Assembly (NCBI GenBank): GCA_963662155.1
Contig: OY759263.1
Coordinates: 8,254,967-8,318,966, forward strand
Reading direction: 5' to 3'
Origin: Lamellibrachia columna
Taxonomy: Eukaryota > Annelida > Polychaeta > Sabellida > Siboglinidae
Length of the DNA stretch: 64,000 nt
The translations under genes were made by a program, and so were the position numbers. Of the stretch, positions 11,506 to 23,144 are shown piece by piece; within the stretch, counting starts at the first letter, position 1, and each line of letters opens with the position of its first letter. The notes under the pieces are model-generated. The model did no database searches and had not been told where the DNA came from. It saw nothing but the letters and a program-made list of their open reading frames with translations.

Positions 11506-13990
11506 GTTGCTCACCGGACAGTTGTTCACCAAGGAAATGGAAAAGCGGACAGCTGCTCTCCCTGTGTTAATGTTATTTGATGTACAAAAAACGAAAAAAG
11601 TAGGAATTGCGGAAACACGGTTTATTGGGGGAACTAACGTAAAAATGTAATTTCCCTTCCTTCCGATCCTTCCGTTTCTGTTACTATTAAAACGACCACC
11701 AAGAGGCGCGAAATTTCTCCTCATATATTTTAGTTATATATTCTGTGATATCTATGTACATCCTGTGGTATAATTAACAAAGGACACTTCCAGACGATCA
11801 ACATTTAAAAACTCAAAAATATCAGCTTCACAGAAAGTCCGTTTGGCGTCGCGGTAATCGGCGTTGCTGCTACAACTGTCATTAATAAATTTTAGCATTA
11901 TATAACGGGTAAACTTTACGTTTGGTCCGATTTGATTTATTATAATTTTCTACTTTTATTATCATTATCTATATTACCTAAAACCTCAAATTGTAGTATT
12001 TAATAGGATGGCTATTATGACATGTATGAGTTCTTGTGTGAATGTCTGGAAGCCGTACTACTGAATCCATTTGGATAGCATGACATCTACGAGGAGGTTG
12101 CATTGACTGGCAGTTGGGACCAGGACGAAGGGTCAAGGGCTGCTAATCAGACTCACTTCGTCATATACCATCATCGCATTCCTCATCACCAATAATGTTT
12201 TTGAGACTGTCAGACCCATGGCCTCCAAGCTTTAAAAGAGGGTCTCAGACATATATCAAGCTTACAGTATGATCGACCAAGCACTACCTGCGCGATCTGG
12301 CAATCCTGTTTTGTGATCACCTATTTATGCAGCTTGTTGTGTAATGGTTAATAGATCTGCCGATGACCAACAGTTATTAAAACACAGCTAATATAAACAT
12401 ATTTTCTAGTATCTAGTTGTTCCCAGCACCCGCAAAGTTCTATTAACTGACTATAGTCTTTATAATTACATTGTGGTTAGAAAGTTATGTTCTTTTGAGG
12501 TCTCATTCAATTTGTTAGCCTTTTCAGAACTTTATCGCCAAGCTCACCTCAGTGATTCTTTAACGTCCCAAATTGAGACGGGACTGACATTAACGTGATC
12601 TCCGAGTTACCAGGGACACACAGTCAACAATGTTGAGAGCCAGTTTTTGTCATCACATGTACCGTGTCCGGTTTGCGTCTTGAATTCAGAACTTTGGCAT
12701 GAAAGGCGGATGTGCTAATCACTACATTTATATTTTGGGGTTTGTAATATAAGTACACAACTTCAGTTAGTTATGTCACACTGTTCCTCGTTCTATGGTG
12801 TATGTATTTCTATGATGCGTTTTAATTTACATGGCGCAAAGGTAACAGGAAACATTTTAATCTACCAGTTTGCACTCACTGTTGTTATATGGCACTACTA
12901 CTACTTTTAGCAGAATGTCTCCCGATTCAAATTCAAATCACGAATGGAATGGTGCACTTTATACAGAGTAGTTTAAAATGCAACAACAGTTTGGATAGCG
13001 CTCTTGAGTTGGTAATCTAGCCCTCCGAGGTATTGGTTCATATGTCTAAAATTCTCAGTTACACCTTTTCCCATTTCAGACACGATGCCACTACTTTCTG
13101 TAATATGAAACCTAGCTACTTTTATTATATCATTCAGAACCACTATCAGAAGGGGCTGGATGAGAAACTATTAAACACAGTTTCCTTGGCAAAGTATGTG
13201 CTGAATAATATAGAGAATGCGTGTAGCACGTTTTAGTCAAATACGTGTTAGTCTCTTTGTGTGCAAAGATACTTCAATTGTAATTGAATTGTACACATTG
13301 TCGTACGAATAAATACATAATTTTACTATTACTACACTACCGTGCCTCTAGTTTACAATAATGCCGATATAGAAATTAAAACGATTACGTGTTGTTTTAG
13401 TCACTTGTGGCATACTCGTTTTTTATTAAACATTTGTATTACTATAGTTGTTTTAGTCAATATTGCAATAAATGGCACATAACAGATGTTTAATGTTGTC
13501 TTTTCGTTTAGACATTTTCAGACACACCGCATTTTCTTCGTAGGAACAGGGCTACCTACAGGTTAAACGAAACAAAATCCGCTGCGTTTTGCCGAAACTC
13601 TAGACTCAAAAGTAATTACACCTCGTCTACTGTAGATTTGACATTCGAAGTTACACTTATGTGACGAATACAAGAAAATACATAGGATTATTTTATCACG
13701 ATTTTTATATATTCAGCAAATCCGTATTAAAACAGGACACAGCCAAAGCCGTATTCCTCCCAAAAATCCGTATTGCATACGGACAATACGTACGACGTCG
13801 CAAGTCTGAATTTTGGGTCGATTACATTAGGCCTTATCTCGCTTAAAACCAGATTATAGGTGTCCAAAATTACACCATTTCAACTGTTTTGTCTAAAAAA
13901 ACGTCAAATGGTTGGGAAGGGGGATATCCCCTCTCTCGACCCCCACGAGACTCGTTGCGCTTCATACATTACCTTGGACACCCCCCCTTT
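11506..13990. other. unassigned AT-rich sequence
   Basis: Frames of up to 67 codons (for example 13033-13236) have no recognised domain. No tandem array or TIR pair was identified. Confidence 0.35.
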
Positions 13991-14019
13991 TCTAAATCCT
14001 GGATCCACCCTGAAGACAG

Positions 14020-14150
14020 ACACGTGACAGACATTCCCCAAGTGTTTCATATAAGGACAGACGTGTGACAGACATTCCCAAATGTCCCGTATAAAGACAG
14101 ACATCTGACAGACATTCCCAAGTGTTTCGTATAAGGACAGACGTGTGACG
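14020..14150. repeat. ~41-bp tandem repeat, about 3 copies
   Basis: Repeats of AGACAGACRTGTGACAGACA followed by TTCCCAAGTGTTTCGTATAA. The overlapping minus-strand frame is an effect of the repeat. Confidence 0.8.
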
Positions 14151-15415
14151 GCATATCTACCGCTTTTAATGATGTGACGGTGATAGATTAGATCAATATC
14201 TGGCGCCGAATTCCTCAAGCCGCGGCCGCGAGGGGAGGGTGTAGAAGGGGGCTTCCCGTCCTGGCGAAAAAAAAAATCAATTTTAGAGTATTTTTACTTA
14301 ATTCTGATGCATTTCCTATGTGAAGTGATGTGGTTTGGTCGTATATTTGGATTCGAAATGAGTAATTTTAACTGTACCCTTGGAATTGCGGTTTGGCGGT
14401 AGATTTTGGCTTGAACGCAGTAGATAATGTAAAACTGAAGACAAAGTGGTAGTTCTACCGCCAAAGCGGTAGACTTGGCAGCTTTGTATAAATACACGAT
14501 CAACTCGCGATGGTTACGTACTGTCGGGTTTGTTGCTCCGCAGGTTCGAAGCGCCTCGCTGAGCCCTTGGAAACTTGGTCAGATCGCAAATTCATCCGGA
14601 AACCATGTTTCATTTATATACATCGCGCTCTGTCAGTTTTTGTCTTATTCATTCTGAATAAAGTTTATATTAAAAAGAAGTAATTAATCCACTAATCAGC
14701 AACAAACACTTATATGAACGAAGGAAAATATACCCTGTCACCTTTTGAATGTTTCCACGAATCGATTCAGGGAAATAATATTATGTTGCAAACATTCAAA
14801 TAAAAATAAAATGATATAGCTGAATGAAACCTGTTTTAATGTGCACTTATAAAATTATTAAAAAAAATTAAATGTTTTTATTTGCCTCAGTGGTATTTTT
14901 AAATTTCTTGTTTGTCTCCCAACAAGTGCCAAAATAAAAAAAAATCCACATTTTCTAAATATAATATCTCTGGAAGAATATCTTTCTCTGGATCCACACC
15001 CCTCTTATATTTTGTGGACTTATTGAATATTGTATGTATTGTTTTCCTTGGACATATGTGACGTTGTTAGATTCTAGCAACATATTAAAAAGTTGTGCGT
15101 GGTATAAAAGTAGCACTGTGTTAATAGCCAAATCCCCGGATGATTATTATTACTAATTATGTACGCACCCAGAATCTGGGTGCATATAATATTATGTATG
15201 CAAAGCCCGTCATAATGAAAAGAACACTGCTTCCAAGCGATGATGTGTGCGACAAACGGTGGCGCCACATCACGGAGCCTGGATAATCAAGGCTATACCC
15301 TGGGCGGTCGACGCCAGGGTTCTGAACTGTTCGAAGAAGCCCATGCCGTATCAGCATATATCGGAATAACTACGATAGATGTAAGCGATCGGTCAGTACG
15401 TACGTAGTGGTGAAG

Positions 15416-15461
15416 ATGAAGTGGGGAGCGAGAGAAAAACGTCAGCACATGGAATTTAGAG
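15416..15461 (+). CDS. candidate short first coding exon
   Basis: An ATG opens MKWGAREKRQHMEFR and runs directly into a consensus-like donor (AGAG/GTAAGC at 15462). The peptide is highly charged. No continuation exon could be identified, and 46 nucleotides with a donor can arise by chance. Reported as a possible first exon of a plus-strand gene or transposon only. Confidence 0.2.
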
Positions 15462-15883
15462 GTAAGCTGAAGACGCTCTCGTCGTTTTGAATTACCGTAT
15501 TTTGTACAGTGGGCCTGGGCCGGGCACTGCCACTGGCACTGGACGAAAGAGGCGCTCTCGAAACACTGCAGTAATCGTTTACTTAAATTATTAGGGCTTT
15601 ATGCTGACGGTTTTCCTACATTTTTGTACCTGAATGCGTTCCTTATATAATACCATAATATGTCACTGTAAAAAAGTTCATATATAAACAAAAAGATTGT
15701 GTTTAGGCCGCTTTTAATCAGTTTTATAGATCAAAACAGGAGAACCGATTGCATAATAAAAATGGCGCGCGTGCGATTTGCGCACTAGTCACGCCTCGGT
15801 GACGACGGTGCCACCAGAACCGCGATGTTTGTGCGTATAGTGCATACAATTATGCAACGTAAAAAAACGAAGAGAGAAAATAG

Positions 15884-16558
15884 GGTAAAGGTGCATTAAC
15901 CTGGCCGAAATTATTAACGCTATTAAATGACAGTTTTACCTCAAGCAAGACACTTGTTTATGAGTAAGATTTAAAGATATTTGCACGATCTGTGAACTTT
16001 TAATAATTTTTTGATATATGTGCGATGACTTTGTTTTTTTTACATTATCTTATATTGTCGAAATAGTTGTCGGTGGATTTTTTTTTGATTTTCAAAATTA
16101 AATTGAACTCTACTTTTTTCCCCTTAGACTGCGTACAAAATATTTGTCAGTGAAATAACCTGTCCGGTTCGATTTTTGGGGGCTTTTTAACATTAAATTG
16201 TCGATTTTTAGAGTTTTTCGTAACATTAAATTGCACTTTTTGTTCTATTTTTCGTATTTTCTTATACTGCGGTATAAAATATTTGACAGCGAAATCGCCT
16301 TTCCGGTTCTGATGTCACCGTGATATTGTTACAGCACATTTCGGATGATCGCCATATTAAGAACACCGGCTATTGCCGGTATAGCGTTGTTTTGGGCACT
16401 AAAAGTGTGCTAAAACACAATATTTTTTGCAAATATACGTCCGTTTTGTACCTGATCCGATGGGGAGTGATGCAAAGAACACATTAGCATCGAAAAAATG
16501 AGGTAAAACTGTCATTTAATAGCGTTAATAATTTCGGCCAGGTTAATGCACCTTTACC
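15884..16558. mobile_element. 675-bp element with perfect 60-bp terminal inverted repeats
   Basis: Bases 15884-15943 and 16499-16558 are exact reverse complements over all 60 positions, starting GGTAAAGGTGCATTAACCTG. The interior has two related segments (TATTTGTCAGTGAAATAACC near 16140 and TATTTGACAGCGAAATCGCC near 16280), a partial internal duplication. There is no transposase frame. TA lies just outside each end (15881-15882 and 16561-16562), which may be a target duplication, but end bases are ambiguous. A non-autonomous DNA transposon; perfect TIRs argue for recent insertion. Confidence 0.9.
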
Positions 16559-16628
16559 GGTATATATGTAAATTTGCAACTTCACTGAACAGTTATTAAC
16601 CAATTAATTACAATACCAAGAAACTTAC

Positions 16629-16866
16629 CATGTTTGAAACAATCATCTGTGAAATGCCTGTAGCAGATCTTGGCATTGTCAGCATCGAAGCTGCTGTCCA
16701 TTCTTATTGATACCAATGATGGCATGCAGCAAACGGGCTCTCCATTCGGTTCCCTTCGGTAGACAATCCTCTGCATTTTGCACTTGTGCAAGCGCAATCG
16801 ACTATGGCATGCAGCAGTTGCTGCCAACGCTTTTTGACATTTTGATCTGTGCAACTCGAACGCCAT
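16629..16866 (-). CDS. THAP-like zinc-finger exon fragment
   Basis: The frame beginning MAFELHRSKCQKALAAT ends in AKICYRHFTDDCFKHG, which looks like the C-x2-H half of a C2CH THAP finger (family pattern: C-S-x-H-F-x-x-D-C-F). It is followed by a GTAAGT-type donor at 16628-16623. An N-terminal half with the first cysteine pair and the usual W/P spacing is not clear in the same frame. THAP domains bind DNA in host regulators and in P- or Kolobok-type transposases. Either a broken copy or a real exon; not resolved. Confidence 0.3.
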
Positions 16867-16969
16867 TTACATTCAACCGGCGACGCCGGAAGTAAACAAC
16901 TCAATGTGTCCGCGGCGGGCGCAAAATCGAACTCGTTCGCGCATAACGCGGAGCTGGCAGTCCAGTAAA

Positions 16970-17082
16970 TATATGTCCATGGCAGGACTTTGTTGGCGTC
17001 TTCGTCATGGCGTGTCACATGACCCGCCAGACGAAGACGCCGTTGTCTCACGATGGTGGTGATCAGTGGGCGGGAGCCGTAC
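16970..17082 (-). pseudogene. RTE-like LINE, downstream half of a split copy
   Basis: The minus strand encodes GSRPLITTIVRQRRLRLAGH followed by VTRHDEDANKVLPW, the post-reverse-transcriptase block typical of RTE-like LINEs (IRxRRLRLAGHxxRHxEExxxKLxxW). It is cut exactly where the 4158-bp TIR element begins, and its upstream half lies at 21245-21622. Similarity ends after KVLPW. Confidence 0.75.
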
Positions 17083-17483
17083 TCTTGAGTGCCGAATAAA
17101 CGTATAGCTATAGGCCAAATAACAGAATAGGGTGGCAAATCGGTCACATTTAATAATAGTATAGTGCCGAATAACAGTATAGGGGGGCAAATTGTTCAAA
17201 ACAAATGATAGTAGTGCCAAAAAAAATCACTAGTATATTTGTATTTTTAGCGCCGAAGCAATTTTTTTACTCGACGGGAAGCCAAGGGCAAGGCGTCCCT
17301 AGAAAACTACGCGGATCGCCTGTATTTTGGGTTTTTTCTGCCGAATATGTATAAACTTTGTGCGTATTCGTGTCACCGCAGATATAGTAAGCGCATTTTA
17401 TATCTGTGAAAAACCGGGGAATTTTCCATTTTTAAATGGGCATTAAAGTTTTATTGAACTGAATACACAAGCCCGTTCCAGGG

Positions 17484-18250
17484 TAGGCAAAGTCAATCAC
17501 CCTACAATTTTTTTCTATCTGGCTGTTGCTGTAGTAGGGGCGAAGATCTCGTTCATCAAAAGCGTAAGTATTTTCATGAAACGTGAAACCTTACAAAAAC
17601 GCCATAAACAGAGCAATAAACACGTCTTTCGTGTCTGTATGCATTCTTATATGTATATCACTAAAGTTACCTGACAATAACCATGTAAAAGTGTGAAATT
17701 ATTACCTTTTTGTCAGAACGCATGTGCTTGTCAAAGTTTGTATATAACCGGATGTTGTTGTGAGCGAGAATAGCAAACGGGATTTCCATAGATCTATATA
17801 AGGTCACGCTAAGAATTGCCGTCTGCTGGCCATAGAGTTACATCATTAATAATGCCCCTATAAACTACTAACTTACTAACAGGTGTTTTATTTATGTCTG
17901 TGCTGCTGGCCCATTCTGGCCTCATTCTACACGAAATCGCGTTTGATCATGTGACCCAAAGGCAACATCACGTGCACAGTATGGCGGCTATTTATGAAAT
18001 ATTTTCTGTGTGACCGATAAATGTACTTATAAATAATTATTTGGAGCACATTTCTTCAGTTTCTTGACGCCTAAGTGTCGGTTGTATGTCACGGAATACA
18101 TATGTGAAACGGTTAGTGTGTATCGATTTAAAAACTTAAGTTATTAGTTCCGTAGCCAATTGGCTACGGAAAGCCCAAATTGGCGAGTTAGTAAAACCCG
18201 GTGTCGACTTTCGCCCCAGAGACGAAGAGTGGGGCGAACAATTTTGCCTA
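17484..18250. mobile_element. Mutator-like non-autonomous element (767 bp)
   Basis: Begins TAGGCAAAGTCAATCACCCT and ends GGGGCGAACAATTTTGCCTA; the last bases invert to TAGGCAAAATTGTTCGCCCC. It is flanked by a perfect 9-bp direct repeat GTTCCAGGG (17475-17483 and 18251-18259). Nine-base target duplications are characteristic of Mutator-like elements. An 88-bp relative at 23145-23232 shares both ends. Contains a perfect 24-bp palindrome at 18148-18171 (half TTCCGTAGCCAA). No long frame is present. Confidence 0.8.
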
Positions 18251-20534
18251 GTTCCAGGGGAAACCGGTTGCTACCGGTTTGAGGCGCTGCGCACGGCGGC
18301 CATTTACGCTCGGTTTACGCGACGATAAAGCGTTTAAACTAATAATATACCATGTCGTGCTCCCGAGAACTAAGGATTCTGACGGATTCATCTAATCATG
18401 GAATTCTAACGGTCTAATCTAGGATCCTCAGAAGCACGGGATCCCGTTAAATTCACAACTGTCGTTCGAAAGGATGAAAGCCGTCAGAGGGAGCCACATG
18501 CGAATCTAGTTGGGAGCAAGTGATTTTAGCGCGTTGATGATTGATTAGCGCTAGCTATACGGGTAAGACCACAGTTGACTTTCCTGTTTATTGTTTCACA
18601 CGAATGTAGGGCGTATTAAATTGCGATATGTGATACGCATAATTTGCCACGATTATCGGAGAATATAGGCTGGCACAAATGTTTAAATTTAATAATAATA
18701 TAGTACCAAATAAAGTGCGTATAGGTAGGTATATCAAATTCCGCTAGATGGCGTCACTTTGTCGACAAAAATAGCGTCGTTTTATGTGTCCCATATTTGG
18801 TACGAAGGCGTGACTCTCGCGTCACATAGTCGCGGGAAAAGCCAAAAATACTCAGTATGCAAATGATGTGGCCGACTTTGTTTACCTTCATATCGACCAA
18901 TGAATGTCTTCTTTACATTATGGGTGCGGGAATTTTTTCATTCCGACGCTTTTGTGACTCTACGAAGGTGAGTAGGTTTTGTTTTGCGAATACTTGTTAA
19001 AAAGTAGATATAATAGAAAGAAGAATTTTATATGAATAAAAAGAACAGTACAATAATTAGTTAGCTTTAAAATGATGTGCATATTATTACAGTGCACAGC
19101 TGCCGTTTTTTAGAAAAACGTGAGCAACATGACCCGGTGCTCGCTAATTTGTTATGTTTTGTCGTTCGGAAGCTACGGTTGGTGGCTTTGCGTAAACGAA
19201 TATTTTAAAGACCCTTCGTCGCATCGTAATCTGTTGACATCCGTATTCCTGCAGTTAACTAATTGCATGTTTTGTTAATAAAAGTTATTATAAATGTATT
19301 ATTTTTGTCTATCCGTAAATATTTTTATGTTAAACATCACGAAAGGTAAATTAATGCAAGATGATTTGACAGCGTCATGGCGTCATTAACTGCTGGCACA
19401 TTTTGTTTATAGCATTTGTTATATATGTATTTTTGTAGTTTGTGTAGCAGTATTTACTATTTGTTATGTAAGAAATTGTTTTATTGTTTTTTTGGTTGCG
19501 TTTTATTGCATACCTTTTTTACTGATTATATAATTTGTAAATTGTAACAACTGGTGTGAGTTGTGTAGTGTTTCTAAGGTATGCATTGATAATGAATACT
19601 TTATGATGAATAAAAAATTGTTGTGTATTTGTATATATATATGTTCGGTCGCCTTCCAATGTTCACTGTTAAAAACCAAGTAATAATTTTTTTAAGCTGC
19701 AGATACTTTTCACTTTAATATTTGATTATGCATATTTTATACTTAATATCTGCCACCATTTGTGTTTTGTTAATTTTAATTTGCAGTGATCATTTATGCC
19801 AACTTGAATATTCTCTTAATTATCGTTATTTTATTTTACTCATTATTTGACATCTTAGATTTTAGAAGATCCAGTTTTTGTTTGTGCAAGATTTACTGTT
19901 ATACAATGTACTTTTGATATTTGTAAATTTTATCATCTGATAATATCAGATATATAATATTATAATTATTAATTTCATTATTCAAAAGTATTTTGTGTTA
20001 CAGGTAAAGGTATTCAACAGCAACTTGTGTGTACAGATGTCAGCTAGTTTGTGAGTTATCATCAACATCATATAAGACTTCATCTCAGGACAACTGTTCC
20101 TTTCTTCAGTGAAGATTTGAGAAAGATTCATCGTCCATCGATGAGCGACATCAAAGTGATCAATTCTGGTTTTGACAAATGTGCTATCGTCTATGATAGC
20201 CATACACTCTTACACATGGAAATTATTGCCATACACTCATCTAACATGATAAACAAAATCATGAGCTTGATGCTGAGACAGTGTGCTTGTGGAACATTGA
20301 CACACTATTGCATTTGCCTGCAAGAAATAAAAAATATGATGAACGTAGACAGGCATTGACATTGTCTGAAGAAACGTATGTACATATAGAAATAAATAGT
20401 TGCTTTTGAATAACATGCTATAACTTTTTCATAATTAATACATGGTGAAATATGTACAATTAACTGTAATATACTCTAAACACATACAATTATTTTGATG
20501 CCCCTAGCCCTGTATGGGTGGACCAACTTATTAC
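18251..20534. other. interior of the 4.16-kb element, no gene recognised
   Basis: Holds a hairpin (AAACCGGT TGCT ACCGGTTT, near 18260-18280), a copy of the element's subterminal repeat near 18672-18725, and AT-rich DNA. A donor-like ACGAAG/GTGAGT at about 18965 and an acceptor-like TTACAG at about 20000 could frame an intron of a lost transposase gene, but no recognisable coding sequence supports that. Confidence 0.35.
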
Positions 20535-20885
20535 CATGCTATTACTCCCTGTAAATAGGTCAAGTGTGAAATGCAGGTAAACTAATTAGGTAATGTAAAA
20601 TTATATGGTCACATAGTATTCAAGTTGATAAATTGACATTTTTCATCCATTAAAAGTTAAATAGGCACATTACCTATTAAATAACAGCTAAAGTAGCCCA
20701 TTAATCCACGTAAATAGGTCATGTGTGAAATGTAGGTCAATTAATTAGGTCATCAAAAATATGGATTTACCAAGTCACATGACATTGAAGTAGATACATT
20801 GACAATTTCCATCCCATAAAGGTTTAATAAACACATTTACTAATTAATTACAACCAAATAATGCCATTACTCCATGTAAATATAT
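20535..20885. repeat. ~165-bp tandem duplication
   Basis: ATTACTCCCTGTAAATAGGT (about 20540) recurs as ATTAATCCACGTAAATAGGT (about 20700) and partly near 20867, with the intervening sequence also similar (AGTGTGAAATGYAGGT, ATTAGGT, TTGACATTT). About 2.1 diverged copies lie within the 4.16-kb element. Confidence 0.75.
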
Positions 20886-21244
20886 TATATATATTATTAA
20901 CATTAGTTTCTGAGTCATATACCTTTTTATTTCACATCAATGTGTTCAATACATTAAAAACTATTGCTATTTTCATATAAATGAAATACAGTCCTCAGCA
21001 TTCCGGGTCACAAGAAATGGAACCAAATTGTATTGACATCAATGCTAATTTTAAGAGATCAAAAAGTGGAATAACTTCGGAAATAATGTAGATATCAACA
21101 AAATTCCCAAAGTGTTATAAACTTCATAACATATATAGGACACTCTATCCTGTGGAACCATTTAAATGATCATCTGATCGATTTGAAATTTTTTTCATCA
21201 AATAAATACGCGTATAGGGACGCTTATTCGGCACTCAAGAGTAC

Positions 21245-21622
21245 TGTTCTTGGTTGGTTTAGTGGTGGCGCCATGACACATTTTTAGTTTTCTGCAGCAT
21301 TCTTCTTTAGGTGCCAACCAGTGCATTTTCTACTGATTGTGTTAGCGACCACGAATCGCATCCATATATCAGGATCGGTTCAACCGTCGTCCTGAAAATC
21401 TTCAGTTTGGCGAGTCTGCAGATGGGCGCTCTCCAAACTTTGTCAAAGGCGTGAACTGCTGCCCATGCCTAGGTTTTTCTGCACTAGATGTCATGCTGTG
21501 AGTTAGTGTAGGATCCGAGATATTTAAATTCCTCTACTTTCTCAATTTGACTCCTATCTGATAAGTGAACGCTATCATTACATTAGCAGACGAGTTGGTA
21601 TGCATGTACTTTGTTTTGCTTG
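21245..21622 (-). pseudogene. RTE-like LINE, upstream half of a split copy
   Basis: The minus strand encodes, in order, KTKYMHTN, KVEEFKYLGSYTNSQHDI, AKLKIFRTTVEPILIYGCDS, WSLTQSVENALVGT and KTKNVSWRHH, with in-frame stops. These are the thumb/connector motifs after the RTE-like reverse transcriptase (FKYLGS, LYGCETW, LNVSWRQH). The copy is dead. Its frame continues into 17082-16970 on the far side of the 4158-bp insertion. Confidence 0.8.
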
Positions 21623-21626
21623 GGTA

Positions 21627-21670
21627 CATACATACATACATACATACATACATACATACATACATACATA
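21627..21670. repeat. (CATA)n microsatellite
   Basis: About ten CATA units next to the LINE remnant. Confidence 0.9.
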
Positions 21671-21733
21671 GTATATACATCCTCTTCAGCTCTTCTAGGG
21701 CCAAACTAGCAACCTTTTAGCTGGTCTTGACAA

Positions 21734-22072
21734 ATGTTTGCGCGCATGGGTGGAAAGTTGTCATTTTGTTCAAAACTGTATTTTCCAAAATATTTTAAAG
21801 ACATGTTCACTGGTAATAAATATGTATCATCTAGACCAAAAAGACAAAGAAAGGTACCACAACGCTTTACCGATACAGTAAATAATTTTCCCCAAAACGA
21901 TGACATTAACATCCAGATTAAACAAACTAATACAACATACTGCCGCCTTTGTATCAGACATACAATACCACAATTACTTCAAGAAAACTTTCTTCCACAA
22001 ATTGCCATGGAGAAAATTAACATCCATTCCTATCAAGGCTTTGTGAATTACTTAAAAAAATATATCAAGTAA
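21734..22072 (+). CDS. unrecognised 112-residue open frame
   Basis: Basic protein-like frame with SSRPKRQRKVPQRFTDTVN near residue 35 and a lone TYCRLCIRH cysteine/histidine motif near residue 73, ending in a lysine-rich tail. An acceptor-like TTTTAG (21715-21720) precedes it. The RQRKxPxRF pattern occurs in transposon-encoded and nuclear proteins but is not specific. It could be a 3' exon of a degraded gene or a chance frame. Confidence 0.2.
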   Translation: MFARMGGKLSFCSKLYFPKYFKDMFTGNKYVSSRPKRQRKVPQRFTDTVNNFPQNDDINIQIKQTNTTYCRLCIRHTIPQLLQENFLPQIAMEKINIHSYQGFVNYLKKYIK

Positions 22073-22445
22073 ATATGACTTGGAATGTAATATTAATAAC
22101 TGCTACATCTGCAAAAAAAAATATGCCAGCTGAAGCCTAGAAATGTATGGTATGCCTTTGTCATCGTTGTCACGATAAACTGCATTAATTAATAATACAT
22201 AGGTCTGTAATGTAATGTTATACGGAATATTCATTCAGTAATACTACCACTATACTATCAAAACAGTTGGTATTTGAGCTCCTCACAATACAATTTGTAA
22301 AGGATAAATTTGGAACTAATGTATTATTTTTACTGTAAAGATTTTAATTGTATTTTTACAAGTATAATGTATTTATCCTTTTTCTGTATTATTTAACTTC
22401 TCTGTAATCATTGCATGATAATAATGATAAGTATATTCTATTCAC

Positions 22446-22449
<4 letters not shown>

Positions 22450-22534
<85 letters not shown>
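22450..22534. repeat. (CA)n microsatellite
   Basis: Uninterrupted CA dinucleotide run of about 42 units. Confidence 0.97.
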
Positions 22535-22535
<1 letters not shown>

Positions 22536-22782
22536 TTTATTCATATTATTTGCACTGTGTGTAGTTTTGTTAGTATTATTTGGTAGTATTATTATCACTG
22601 TTGTATTTGTAGGCAAAGCTAGGGATAATCAAAACTATGTAAACTATGTACAAACTGTTATTTGACTCTGTATATATGATCTAAACAAATAAACTTCACT
22701 TCCCGAACAGCTTTCGGCTAGTTCCGAGAGGGTCGCAACCCAGAGAGGCGGAGCTTGTCAGCACCTGTCACCAATAAACAAC

Positions 22783-22827
22783 ATGGCTTCCGTGGAAACA
22801 TACGGTTCATCGACAACAGAGTTGGAG
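22783..22827 (+). CDS. candidate first coding exon (15 codons)
   Basis: ATG in good context (CAACATGG) opens MASVETYGSSTTELE and ends exactly at a consensus donor GAG/GTACGT (22828). The preceding ~90 bases are GC-richer than the surroundings and lie just after a long AT-rich tract, as at a promoter/5' UTR. I found no second exon: the downstream 23.1-25.5 kb is transposon sequence. Either the gene continues across a repeat-filled intron past the region examined, or this is a relic. Confidence 0.3.
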
Positions 22828-23144
22828 GTACGTTATACCACAAATTGTTGTAAATATTCTGTTTGTCGGGGTGTTTGTGAAATTAACTTTATTTAAGATT
22901 GTATTGTTGCAATGAATATTATCAACAAGATATGTGTCCGTTAACAACATTCTATATTATCCATATATTTGATTTATGATCGTTGATTTATCCGTCGATC
23001 CTCGTTGTCTCGAATCGACCTGCTAAGCTGAAGTAAAGCCCTGTACCACGGGCAACTGAATCAACAACTCAAATTAATTCAATTACAAGTTTGGATTATA
23101 TGATAATTGTCAGTAGACATTACTAATGGTAGTACTCAAGTCTC

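Larger units (their letters stand above)
17083..21240. mobile_element. 4.16-kb DNA transposon splitting an RTE LINE
   Basis: Ends carry an 18-bp inverted repeat (CTCTTGAGTGCCGAATAA, reverse-complemented at 21224-21241), flanked on both sides by GTAC. GTAC is its own reverse complement, so the target duplication may be read as TA or GTAC. Subterminal copies of AGTGCCGAATAACAGTATAG-like words recur (17101-17225, 18672-18725). The interior holds a younger 767-bp Mutator-like element and a ~165-bp tandem duplication (20535-20885). No transposase was recognised. The longest interior frame (20051-20359) has no known domain. It interrupts a LINE whose frame is continuous when the element and one GTAC are removed. 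Confidence 0.85.
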
